Positions 6,759 through 14,163 of a stretch of DNA of 64,000 nt are shown in pieces. Numbering within the stretch: the stretch's first letter is position 1; each line of letters opens with the position of its first letter. The translations under genes were made by a program, and so were the position numbers. A model generated the notes under the pieces. The model did no database searches. It had not been told where the DNA came from and saw only the letters and a program-made list of their open reading frames with translations. The stretch is from Carnobacterium_B sp040274945 (GTDB lineage Bacteria; Bacillota; Bacilli; Lactobacillales; Carnobacteriaceae): the NCBI RefSeq assembly GCF_040274945.1, contig NZ_JBEMAR010000009.1:74681-138680 (forward strand), read 5' to 3'.

Positions 6759-7676
6759 ATGTCTGACATAAATATTCCCATTGGCTCAACATTAAAAAAG
6801 ATCAGAGAAAATAAAGGCTATACACAAAATGAAATTTCGGATCATACCATGGCTCGTTCAACGTATACAAAGTTTGAAAATAATGATATCACTCCTACCC
6901 TTTCCAAATATCTCGCTATTTTAGATCATATGGATATGTCTCATGAGGAATTCAGCTACCTTTTAAATGATTTTGAATTAGGACAGAAAGAAACGATCCT
7001 TTATTTATTTAAACAATTAAATAAAAATCCAACACTTGAATTAATTTATGAGATCATTGAAAAGGGCGAAAAATTGGTGCAGGAACGCTACGATCAGTTG
7101 ACTCTCGATATTTTAAATGCTTGTCGTGGATATGCAGTATTATTTGAGGAACAAAATTTAGCTAAAGCTAAAGATTATGCTCAAGAAGTGTGGAATAGGA
7201 TGGAAATACTGGATAAATGGTACTTAGCTGAACTGCACATCATCAATAATATTTTGTATTTATTTGACAGTGATACTGCTGCTCTACTCACTGAAAGAGC
7301 ACTTGAAACATTAACTCAATACAAACATCTTGATGAAGTAAGGACTTTAAAAATCAGTTTCTTACTGCATTTAACAAATCTACTAATGATGGATCAAAAA
7401 TACGAACAAACTTTGTTTTACATCAAGCAAATGGAATCTGAAAGTGCTCAGATGGATGATGCGGTTATGTTGGCGACTGCCTTGGTTCGCAAAGAAGTCT
7501 GTATGAAAAAAATCGGTGATCTATCTGAACCAGGACTCATCGATAGAGCCGTTCGTATTCTTGACAGCTTAAATAAACAAAACTTAAAAGAGTTAGTATT
7601 AAAGGATCCAGAAAACTTTTTAAATCTTTATTCAAGTTACCCTGTTGATCAAATCAAAGATGAAATTTTAGCATAA
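6759..7676 (+). CDS. Rgg/GadR/MutR-type transcriptional regulator
   Basis: A 305-residue regulator. Residues ~9-65 form an XRE helix-turn-helix (GSTLKKIRENKGYTQNEIS, then STYTKFENNDITPTLSKYLAIL). The rest is all-helical and rich in alternating aromatic/Leu residues, as in the TPR-like C-terminal domain of Rgg and PlcR-type peptide-binding regulators. Length (~280-300) fits Rgg. GGAGG lies seven bases before the ATG. Rgg proteins often sense short secreted pheromones, but I could find no plausible short hydrophobic peptide gene beside it. Targets are unknown; the divergent small gene at 6307-6531 is a candidate. Confidence 0.85.
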   Translation: MSDINIPIGSTLKKIRENKGYTQNEISDHTMARSTYTKFENNDITPTLSKYLAILDHMDMSHEEFSYLLNDFELGQKETILYLFKQLNKNPTLELIYEIIEKGEKLVQERYDQLTLDILNACRGYAVLFEEQNLAKAKDYAQEVWNRMEILDKWYLAELHIINNILYLFDSDTAALLTERALETLTQYKHLDEVRTLKISFLLHLTNLLMMDQKYEQTLFYIKQMESESAQMDDAVMLATALVRKEVCMKKIGDLSEPGLIDRAVRILDSLNKQNLKELVLKDPENFLNLYSSYPVDQIKDEILA

Positions 7677-7680
7677 ACGT

Positions 7681-7722
7681 AAAAAGCTGCCTAGAGAAAA
7701 AATCTCTAGGCAGCTTTTATCT
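7681..7722. terminator. Bidirectional intrinsic terminator
   Basis: The stem AAAAGCTGCCTAGAGA / TCTCTAGGCAGCTTTT (16 bp, AAAAA loop) stands between the convergent genes ending at 7676 and 7732. T runs occur on both exits. Confidence 0.85.
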
Positions 7723-7731
7723 TTAAATCAT

Positions 7732-8019
7732 TTAGTACACGTCACTTGTCCAACCGTTTACTTTATAAGCATTCACCATGTTTTGATTGTGTTCATCGGT
7801 CGCATAGTTCATTTCTATTGGTCTTAAATGGATAGCAACCGTTTGTTCTGCTTCATTTTTATCTACTGAAATTACCTCAATTTCATCAGGATCCACAAAC
7901 ATAGAATCTTTAATAAGGTCTCCTTTTTGTGGGACATTGCCTGATTCAAAAGGTTTCTGTAAAGTAATTATTTTTTCAGGGCTTTTCACATTAATAGTTC
8001 GATAAAGAGTCATTTTCAT
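7732..8019 (-). CDS. Small hypothetical protein
   Basis: A 95-residue soluble protein, unrecognised. It starts MKMTLYRTINVKSPEKI and contains a KGDLIKDSMFVDPDEIEV stretch and a C-terminal NMVNAYKVNGWTSDVY. The ATG at 8019 is preceded by GGAGG with seven-base spacing, supporting a real gene and choosing this start over the second Met. It is monocistronic and shares the terminator at 7681-7722 with the regulator on the other strand. No signal peptide or membrane segment. Confidence 0.65.
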   Translation of the reverse strand: MKMTLYRTINVKSPEKIITLQKPFESGNVPQKGDLIKDSMFVDPDEIEVISVDKNEAEQTVAIHLRPIEMNYATDEHNQNMVNAYKVNGWTSDVY

Positions 8020-8314
8020 TGTCTTTCCTCCAAAATTTCTGTCTTTACCTAAATCATATCATACCTTTGACACCTGGACGAATAGAACACTCAAAGAACA
8101 GAATAAACTAAATACAGATACTCGCTATTTTTCCATTCATTACTGTTTTGGACAAACAGGATGCTATTATAAGTTATTTGTCCACTGTCTACTATAATTA
8201 ATGTTTTTTATTCTCTAAAGTTAATTTAGAGTAAATATATGGTTGCTTGTCTATTGATAATTTTAACTACTATATGTTCAAAGAACCAACTCTCTCATAA
8301 AATCAAGAAATATA
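8020..8314. other. Intergenic stretch without a recognised gene
   Basis: About 300 AT-rich bases with no convincing frame. One inverted repeat is visible: GGACAAA (8150-8156) and TTTGTCC (8177-8183) separated by 20 bp. A similar spaced pair, AGACAAA and TTTGTCC, occurs at 644-678. Nothing else stands out. Confidence 0.5.
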
Positions 8315-8350
8315 AAAAGGATAGCTAAGATTTATTCTTAACCATCCTTT
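8315..8350 (-). terminator. Intrinsic terminator of the DeoR-type gene
   Basis: The minus-strand hairpin AAAGGATGGTTAAGA / TCTTAGCTATCCTTT (one mismatch) is followed by a short T run. It lies 41 bp downstream of the regulator's stop. Confidence 0.75.
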
Positions 8351-8390
8351 AAATTAATTTTTAAAGCTATAAGTACCTAGTAATAAAAAC

Positions 8391-9128
8391 TCAGCAGATT
8401 AATTGCTTAAGATTCTTTTCAATTGCTTCATCTCTTTCATCCGTAATGAGAACTGAATCTGATAAAGGTGCAATCGAAGACATATAGACCTCATGGAATT
8501 TGCTGGAATCACAAACAAAGTAAACTTCTTGCGATTTTTCAATTACTTTTCTTTTCTTAAGTGCCTCACTTAAATCAGGTGTGGTGTAGCCAAATTTACT
8601 ATCCACTCCATTTGCGCCAATGAACGCACGATCAAAATTAAAATAATCAATATTCTGCACGGTTAAATCGCCTTTAAGCGAATTGTTTGTGAAATTGACA
8701 AAACCACCAAGAGAATAGACTTGCGCTTCTACATCTTGAAGAGGGATTTTGAAATTTGTAACCGAAGTAATCAAGGTTATTTTTTTCTTTGCTAACTCTA
8801 ATAGCAATTCTTCACCGGTTGATCCTGAGTCTACATATATTGTCTCGCCTAATTTAACTTCTTTAACTGCCAACAAGGCAATTTCTTTTTTCTCATTACG
8901 ATTTAAAGTCGTTCTTTTTGTAATTGGAACATCTGTAGAGCGGGAAAATAATTTTGCAGCACCGCCAGGCAATAATGTTACGTGACCTGCCTTTTCTAAA
9001 TCTTTTAAATCTCGACGAATAGTCGAAACCGATACGCCGGATAATACGTTTTGTAATTCATCCAGTATAACAATATCTTGCTCGTTTAATTTGTTTAAAA
9101 TCACTTTTTTTCTCTCATACGGAATCAT
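8391..9128 (-). CDS. DeoR/GlpR-family regulator of the rare-sugar locus
   Basis: A 245-residue DeoR-type repressor. The N-terminal HTH has LDELQNVLSGVSVSTIRRDLKDLEKAG and LLPGGAAKL, the family signature. The C-terminal effector domain (from ~70) contains DSGSTGEELLLEL, DRAFIGANGVD and VCDSSKF, which bind a sugar phosphate. The frame opens at a GTG (9137) that overlaps the ribosome site, so ATG 9128 is preferred. It is the last gene of the minus-strand locus 14076-8391 but sits behind the strong terminator at 9143-9193, so its expression probably depends on readthrough. The effector is inferred to be a phosphorylated hexose or ketose. Confidence 0.9.
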   Translation of the reverse strand: MIPYERKKVILNKLNEQDIVILDELQNVLSGVSVSTIRRDLKDLEKAGHVTLLPGGAAKLFSRSTDVPITKRTTLNRNEKKEIALLAVKEVKLGETIYVDSGSTGEELLLELAKKKITLITSVTNFKIPLQDVEAQVYSLGGFVNFTNNSLKGDLTVQNIDYFNFDRAFIGANGVDSKFGYTTPDLSEALKKRKVIEKSQEVYFVCDSSKFHEVYMSSIAPLSDSVLITDERDEAIEKNLKQLIC

Positions 9129-9142
9129 TATAAACACACCTC

Positions 9143-9193
9143 AGTAAAAAAAATTTGTCACCTTATCATTTCATATAAATGACAAGGTGACAA
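9143..9193 (-). terminator. Strong intrinsic terminator between PTS and DeoR genes
   Basis: The minus-strand stem TTGTCACCTTGTCATTT / AAATGATAAGGTGACAA (17 positions, one mismatch, 5-nt loop) is followed by a run of eight T. It lies between the PTS stop and the DeoR ribosome site, leaving no space for a separate promoter between them. Confidence 0.88.
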
Positions 9194-9221
9194 GCTTTTA
9201 TAACGATTATCTTAAATTATT

Positions 9222-10610
9222 TTAGTTTTTGATTAGTTTTTCATCAATTCTTGTAACAAAGTACGAAATGACAGCTGCTACAACTAATGAAATAGCCAGA
9301 CCAATCATAGCATTAATGAAGTTTGATGGATTCTCACCCACAAATGCTGGGAAAGTAGTAACGCTTCCAAAAACAAATGCATTTGCATATACGTTAGTCA
9401 AACCTAGGTATGCTCCACCCACTGCTCCACCAATAATTTGTGCCAAGAACAGCTTTTTATTTTTAAGCAATAAACCAAACACAGTCGGTTCAATAATTGC
9501 TGATAAAGCAATCGTAACCATCCCAGTAATTGAGAAACTTCTAATATCAGAATCTTTCGCTTTTAGAAGTACACCTAATGCTGTACCAATGGTTGCGAAG
9601 TTACAGGCAAAGGTAAACGGTACGATGTAATCCATACCATAAGTCGCAATGTTATTGATCATGATTGGGTTAACTGCCCAGTGAATGCCTAAACTAACTA
9701 GAACAGACCAGCCACCACCGACCACGATTCCGGCAAGAATACTGCTTCTTGCAATCAACCAATTAACTACACTTCCAATTGCTTCTCCACCATAAACACC
9801 TAAAGGACCAATTACAATAATTGTCAACGGTACCATAATGACAATTGATATTAAAGGCAATACAACCAGTTTAAGTGTTTCTGGAATCACTTTATCAAGC
9901 CATTTATATAGGTATGAGAAAATCCAGATAGAAAGAATAATCGGAACCACTGTTGAATTATAATTCATTAATACAGTTGGAATACCCAAGAACGTGGTTG
10001 TCGCTCCATTACCAACATCTCCTAGTAAGGCAATAAAATCAGGATGCAATAACGCCGCACCGATTAATGCTGAAATATAAATATCTGCCCCAAATCTTCT
10101 AGCTGATGTAAAGGCAAGTAACACTGGTAAGAAATAAAACACGGTCATTGAAGCCGCTGACAATATTTGGTAAGTCCCACTTGCTTCACTTAACCAACCT
10201 AACTGGACAACTAATAAGAGCAACCCTCTTAAAATACCTGAACCTGCTAAAGCTGGTAATAAAGGAGCGAATATACCTGAAATAGCTGAGAAAACGGATC
10301 CAATTATGCCTTGTGCTGATCTATCAGCTTTTTCAGTATTAGTTGGTGCTGATTTAGTCTCACCAACTAATTCTTCTATTTCAGCATATAATTTTGGTAC
10401 ATTCGTTCCAATTAAGATTTGATATTGTCCAGCTTTGTTGATGACGTTTACCACGCCATCAACTTTTTCTATTGCTGCTGTATCTGCTTTCGATGTATCT
10501 CTTAAATTAAACCGTAATCTGGTAGCACAATGAGTCATGCCAGAGATATTTTCTTTCCCTCCAATAAGGTTTATTATATCTTTAGCACCATCTTTATAAT
10601 TCATTACCAT
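9222..10610 (-). CDS. PTS sugar transporter EIIBC (glucoside/sucrose family)
   Basis: A membrane permease with fused EIIB and EIIC domains, 462 residues. EIIB (1-~85) carries the phosphocysteine motif GMTHCATRLRF. EIIC follows, with ~10 membrane segments, GIFAPLLPALAGSGILRG, and NPIMINNIATYGMDYIVPF in place of the usual glucoside-type loop. There is no EIIA domain, so phosphate must come from an EIIA encoded elsewhere. It sits 30 bp downstream of the TIM-barrel gene, with RpiB and an Rpe-like epimerase upstream. That context suggests import of a rare hexose such as D-allose or D-allulose as its 6-phosphate. Specificity is inference. Confidence 0.9.
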   Translation of the reverse strand: MVMNYKDGAKDIINLIGGKENISGMTHCATRLRFNLRDTSKADTAAIEKVDGVVNVINKAGQYQILIGTNVPKLYAEIEELVGETKSAPTNTEKADRSAQGIIGSVFSAISGIFAPLLPALAGSGILRGLLLLVVQLGWLSEASGTYQILSAASMTVFYFLPVLLAFTSARRFGADIYISALIGAALLHPDFIALLGDVGNGATTTFLGIPTVLMNYNSTVVPIILSIWIFSYLYKWLDKVIPETLKLVVLPLISIVIMVPLTIIVIGPLGVYGGEAIGSVVNWLIARSSILAGIVVGGGWSVLVSLGIHWAVNPIMINNIATYGMDYIVPFTFACNFATIGTALGVLLKAKDSDIRSFSITGMVTIALSAIIEPTVFGLLLKNKKLFLAQIIGGAVGGAYLGLTNVYANAFVFGSVTTFPAFVGENPSNFINAMIGLAISLVVAAVISYFVTRIDEKLIKN

Positions 10611-10640
10611 ATTTCCTCACACCTCTTTTTTTTATTGAGA

Positions 10641-11573
10641 CTAGTTATTTGATAAAAATTTCATCATAAGTTCGCTTGCTCCAATTGCATCGTTTCGGTC
10701 AATAATATCTTGAATTTGATCCAAACCAACATTATCAATCAGACCATTTAATAATTTGATCATCTTAATGTTTTGTTCACATTCTTTTACTGCGTGTTCA
10801 ATGATTGGGAATGTATCAAAGTAAAATGGTGCATCATAGTTATGCTTTTTAACATAGTACAGAAATTCTAGTGTTTTGAATGGTGTTGACGTAGCAATCA
10901 TTAAACCGTCATCGTTGAGACCATAACCATCATTAATATGAACGCCAAACAATTTATTGCGACTACCAAAAATTTCAGCACCAAAAGCTGGATTCTCATG
11001 TTTCATTAACATATGACAGTAATCAAGTGTGACCCCAACATTTTCACGGTCAATATCATTCAACATCATTCCGGCAACACCCATACTATCGATAAAGGCA
11101 TACGCTCTAGGTTGAAATGGTTTGTATTCAATGCTGATTTTCAAATCAGGTGCATAGTTTGCTATTTCTTTAAATGCATTTACAAGTTGATTCCATACTT
11201 TTTGATAATTGATTTGGAAACTGTAATCAAATCCATCAAAACCTAACCAGATTGTGACAACTTCCCCGCCAACTTCTCTACAGTAATCAGCAGCTTCTTT
11301 ACAAAGTTCTAAAGCGTTTTGAGCAATTGTTTCATCTGAATTTCCTAATTCACCATTGATAAATTCATTTCTGAAACGCAAGGCTACACCATTTGCTTTT
11401 AAATCGTTTTCATCTAACAACGCTTTCATTTCCTCACTAGAAAATCCTGTCATGTGTTCTGGATAGTTCAAGTCAACATGGGTAAGTCCTAGATCATTAA
11501 ATTTTGAAAAAACTTGTTTTAAATCGTTATCGTATACTGGTAAAAATGAATTTATTCGAGTAGCTAATTTCAT
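10641..11573 (-). CDS. TIM-barrel sugar-phosphate isomerase/epimerase-like protein
   Basis: A 310-residue protein of the xylose-isomerase-like TIM-barrel superfamily. Metal-site motifs are visible: ISIEYKPFQPRAYAF (Glu), VGVTLDYCHMLMK (Asp/His), FGVHINDGYG (His, Asp) and FYFDTFPI. The frame is open to 11633, but ATG 11573 has GGAGG eight bases upstream and begins a normal strand (MKLATRINSFLPVYDNDLKQ). In this family these residues hold a divalent metal for keto/aldose isomerisation or epimerisation. It is encoded between rpiB and the PTS gene, consistent with interconverting the imported hexose (phosphate). The exact reaction is unknown. Confidence 0.82.
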   Translation of the reverse strand: MKLATRINSFLPVYDNDLKQVFSKFNDLGLTHVDLNYPEHMTGFSSEEMKALLDENDLKANGVALRFRNEFINGELGNSDETIAQNALELCKEAADYCREVGGEVVTIWLGFDGFDYSFQINYQKVWNQLVNAFKEIANYAPDLKISIEYKPFQPRAYAFIDSMGVAGMMLNDIDRENVGVTLDYCHMLMKHENPAFGAEIFGSRNKLFGVHINDGYGLNDDGLMIATSTPFKTLEFLYYVKKHNYDAPFYFDTFPIIEHAVKECEQNIKMIKLLNGLIDNVGLDQIQDIIDRNDAIGASELMMKFLSNN

Positions 11574-11734
11574 ATTTAAGTCCTCCGCTTCGTTTGATAA
11601 ATTTAGTTTAGCATCATTTAATTTCAAAATCAATCATTATTTATCAATTAATTTCATATTATTTCAAATAGTTTCAAATAGATATTTAATCAACTATTTA
11701 TATGTATTATTTTTCATCAACAATAAACTAGTAA

Positions 11735-11766
11735 ATTGTGACTGCAATGGGGTTTAACAGTCACAA
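11735..11766 (-). terminator. Hairpin between rpiB-like and TIM-barrel genes
   Basis: The perfect minus-strand stem TTGTGACTG / CAGTCACAA, with a 13-nt loop, is followed only by TTTACTAGTTT. It could be a leaky terminator or a processing site that lowers expression of the downstream isomerase and PTS genes. Confidence 0.45.
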
Positions 11767-11800
11767 CTCAATTTAAATGGTTTATAAAAATTCTAAAAAC

Positions 11801-12253
11801 TTATTCTCCTATATAACGACATTCAATATCTTCAATCATATTTACACGATTTCCATGACGGCCGCCTTCAAATTCTGCATCTAACCATTCTTTTACAATC
11901 ATTTTAGCCAAGTCTAATCCAACCACACGAGAGCCAAATGCCAAAATATTTGTATTGTTGTGTTCTTTTGATAATTTTGCAGAATAAGGTTCACTACAAA
12001 CAACTGCACGAATTCCTTTTACTTTATTAGCAGCAATTGAGATTCCTACGCCTGTTCCACAAATCAAAATTCCGCCATCAAAATTACCTTTAGCTACTTC
12101 TGTTCCTACTTTTTCAGCATATTTTGGATAGTCTGTTCTCTCAGTTGTAAATGGACCATAATCTTTTACCTCATGTCCCAATTCTTCAAGATAGCTGATA
12201 ATTTCTGGTTTTAATAATTGTCCTACGTGATCTCCGCCGATTGCTAGTTTCAT
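11801..12253 (-). CDS. rpiB: RpiB/LacAB-family sugar-phosphate isomerase
   Basis: A 150-residue enzyme of the ribose-5-phosphate isomerase B family. Signature residues are clear: MKLAIGGDHVG start, DYPKYAEKVG, the catalytic GGILICGTGVGISIAANK loop (Cys, Thr), SKEHNNTNILAFGSR and FEGGRHGNRV. RpiB enzymes also isomerise allose-6-phosphate to allulose-6-phosphate, which fits the Rpe/AlsE-like neighbour. Its start codon shares one base with the stop of that gene (TAATG), so the two are translationally coupled. The metabolite could instead be ribose-5-phosphate. Confidence 0.9.
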   Translation of the reverse strand: MKLAIGGDHVGQLLKPEIISYLEELGHEVKDYGPFTTERTDYPKYAEKVGTEVAKGNFDGGILICGTGVGISIAANKVKGIRAVVCSEPYSAKLSKEHNNTNILAFGSRVVGLDLAKMIVKEWLDAEFEGGRHGNRVNMIEDIECRYIGE

Positions 12254-12909
12254 TATTTACCCTCTCCTTTTAAGTTTTTAATGATTTCTTGATAACTTTC
12301 TTCTTTTCCAAATAAAGCTGAAGTGCCCAATACAAAACCTTTTACACCAAGTGAACTCAATGTTTCCACTCGTTCATTTGAAATGGCTCCATCTACTACT
12401 AATTCAAAATCATATTCAACTTTCATAGAACTCAGTTTTTTAATTTTATGGTCTACATAGTCTAAATACTTTTGTCCAGCAAATCCAGGATTCACTGTCA
12501 TTACTAAGACGTAATCTGCTAGATAAAGCAATTCTTGAACGGTTTCGATAGACGTTCCTGGGTTGATAGCAATTCCTGCTTTCTTTCCTTTAGCTCGTAT
12601 TTTATCAAGCGTTCTTGCCGGATGCTGATCTGTTTCAGGATGAAAATAAATAATATCCGCTCCCATATCAATAAATTTTTCGACATAATCTGCTGGATTT
12701 TTAACCATTAAATGAACATCCACTATTTTATTAGTAGCCTTGCGAATAAATTCAAAATCTTGCAACCCCATACCGTAGTTAGGAACATAAACACCATCCA
12801 TTATATCAATATGAAAAACGTCCGCTCCTGCTTGATCTAATTTCGTTACCTCATCTTTTAAAGAGCCAAAATCCGCACACATCATAGATGGACAAATTAA
12901 TTTTTCCAT
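12253..12909 (-). CDS. Ribulose-phosphate 3-epimerase family; probable allulose-6-phosphate 3-epimerase
   Basis: A 218-residue beta/alpha-barrel epimerase. It has ICPSMMCADF, FHIDIMDGVYVPNYGMG (metal His/Asp), VDVHLMVKNP (His), VLVMTVNPGFAGQKYL and the VVDGAISNE phosphate-binding Asp. The MCADF and NYGMG forms differ from housekeeping Rpe (usually S-L-ADF and N-T-G), as in AlsE. AlsE converts D-allulose-6-phosphate to fructose-6-phosphate. It is the first gene of the operon, just below two LacI-type operators. Substrate assignment is inference from context and motif. Confidence 0.85.
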   Translation of the reverse strand: MEKLICPSMMCADFGSLKDEVTKLDQAGADVFHIDIMDGVYVPNYGMGLQDFEFIRKATNKIVDVHLMVKNPADYVEKFIDMGADIIYFHPETDQHPARTLDKIRAKGKKAGIAINPGTSIETVQELLYLADYVLVMTVNPGFAGQKYLDYVDHKIKKLSSMKVEYDFELVVDGAISNERVETLSSLGVKGFVLGTSALFGKEESYQEIIKNLKGEGK

Positions 12910-12943
12910 TATTTTCTTCCTTTCAATTTCAAATTCCTGCCTT

Positions 12944-12961
12944 TGGGTAAACGATTACTCA
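12944..12961. promoter_or_regulatory. LacI-type operator O2 (allose-like operon)
   Basis: TGGGTAAACGATTACTCA differs by one base from the palindrome TGAGTAAWCGWTTACTCA found at 13027 and 14094. It lies between the operon promoter and the epimerase start. Its centre is 83 bp from that of O1, about eight helical turns. Confidence 0.75.
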
Positions 12962-13005
12962 AAAGCAAAAAGATAATCTCATTTTATTTCTTATTTAGGG
13001 TTTTA

Positions 13006-13034
13006 ATTTAAAGAAAATCATTTTATTGAGTAAA
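13006..13034 (-). promoter_or_regulatory. Probable promoter of the epimerase-rpiB-PTS operon
   Basis: On the minus strand, -35 TTTACT (13029-13034), a 17-bp spacer, and -10 TTAAAT (13006-13011). The -35 lies inside operator O1 and O2 is downstream, so a repressor would block the promoter. Confidence 0.45.
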
Positions 13035-13044
13035 CGATTACTCA
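13027..13044. promoter_or_regulatory. LacI-type operator O1 (allose-like operon)
   Basis: TGAGTAAACGATTACTCA is an 18-bp palindrome with the CG centre of LacI-family sites. It overlaps the predicted -35 of the epimerase operon and lies just beyond the end of the LacI gene. Confidence 0.8.
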
Positions 13045-13062
13045 ATAGACAAAAAACGATTT

Positions 13063-14076
13063 TTATGTCGTTTCTCTTTCAATTAGTCTGGTAGATACTT
13101 TGATATCATGATTATTTAATGTCGTATCTGGTTTGGTCATCAATTGATAAAGTATATCAGCAGCTCTTTCAGCAATTTCATTCGTTTCTTGGTGAATCGT
13201 TGTAATACTTGGAGAAGTATACTTAGAGATACTATCATCATCGAAACCAACAACTTTCACTTCATCAGGAATTGAAATGTGATTCTTCTTCAATGTTTGA
13301 ACCGCCCCATATGCCAACCAATCGTTTGTAGCAAATACACCATCAAATACCAATCCTCTATTTAAAACTTCTTCAATAGATTTTTGAGCAATTTCAAATT
13401 TCGATAAACTACTTGAAGATGCATGAATGATTAATTCAGACTCCAGTTTTAAATTGGCATCTTTGAGTGCTTTTTTATAGCCAGCGATTCGATCATTACT
13501 AGATGTTGTATTATTGTCTTTAGTTAAAAGTAAAATTCTTTTACAACCTTTATCAAGTAGAAATCGGGTTGCCTTATAACCACCTTCAGAATGATCCGAA
13601 CCTACAATGGCTATATTACTAGCTACTTTAGGTTTACGGTCAATACACACAATCGGAATATCTCTTGAAAGTTGTGTTTCATCAATTTCCTCTTGTCCAG
13701 AGATACAAATAAGCCCGTCCACTAATTTAGAATCAAGCGATTTCAAATAAGCTTTTTCTTTTTCCGCATCTTTGTTCGTGTTGCAAATAATAGTAGAAAT
13801 CCCTTTATCAAAGAAATAACTTTCAATTTGTGTGATCAAAGAAGAGAAAAATTCATTACTGATATCTGGGACAATCATGCCAATTGTATGTGACTTCTGC
13901 TCACGCAACGTTTTTGCTACAGAGTTAGTAGAATACCCAAATTCTTTTACGACATCTAATACCTTTTTTCTAGTTTCTTCTGAAAATCTTCCGTTATCAT
14001 TCAAAACTCTTGATACCGTCGCAGTAGATACATTACTTAATTTTGCAATATCTTTTATAGAAAGCTGCTTTTTCAT
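13063..14076 (-). CDS. LacI/GalR-family repressor of the rare-hexose operon
   Basis: A 337-residue regulator with a complete LacI architecture. The HTH and hinge read IKDIAKLSNVSTATVSRVLN and SEETRKKVLDVVKEFGYSTN. The sugar-binding core has HTIGMIVPDISNEFF, DGLICISG, VCIDRKP, GVFATNDWLAYGA and VVGFDDDSISKY. GAGG precedes the ATG. It lies upstream of the epimerase operon on the same strand. Three copies of one palindrome, two before the operon and one before this gene, indicate that it represses both. The inducer is unknown; a phosphorylated rare hexose or the free sugar is likely. Confidence 0.93.
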   Translation of the reverse strand: MKKQLSIKDIAKLSNVSTATVSRVLNDNGRFSEETRKKVLDVVKEFGYSTNSVAKTLREQKSHTIGMIVPDISNEFFSSLITQIESYFFDKGISTIICNTNKDAEKEKAYLKSLDSKLVDGLICISGQEEIDETQLSRDIPIVCIDRKPKVASNIAIVGSDHSEGGYKATRFLLDKGCKRILLLTKDNNTTSSNDRIAGYKKALKDANLKLESELIIHASSSSLSKFEIAQKSIEEVLNRGLVFDGVFATNDWLAYGAVQTLKKNHISIPDEVKVVGFDDDSISKYTSPSITTIHQETNEIAERAADILYQLMTKPDTTLNNHDIKVSTRLIERETT

Positions 14077-14093
14077 AGCTACCTCACTTCATT

Positions 14094-14111
14094 TGAGTAA
14101 TCGTTTACTCA
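14094..14111. promoter_or_regulatory. LacI-type operator O3 (autoregulatory)
   Basis: TGAGTAATCGTTTACTCA is the reverse complement of O1. It sits 18 bp before the repressor ATG, directly downstream of the -10 at 14115, and covers the expected start site. Confidence 0.8.
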
Positions 14112-14114
14112 ATA

Positions 14115-14142
14115 ATAATATCATAAATAGAAATTAATGCAA
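14115..14142 (-). promoter_or_regulatory. Promoter of the LacI-type repressor
   Basis: On the minus strand, -35 TTGCAT (14137-14142), a 16-bp spacer, and an extended -10 TGA-TATTAT (hexamer 14115-14120). Confidence 0.6.
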
Positions 14143-14163
14143 CAGAAAAAGTAACCGTACTCA

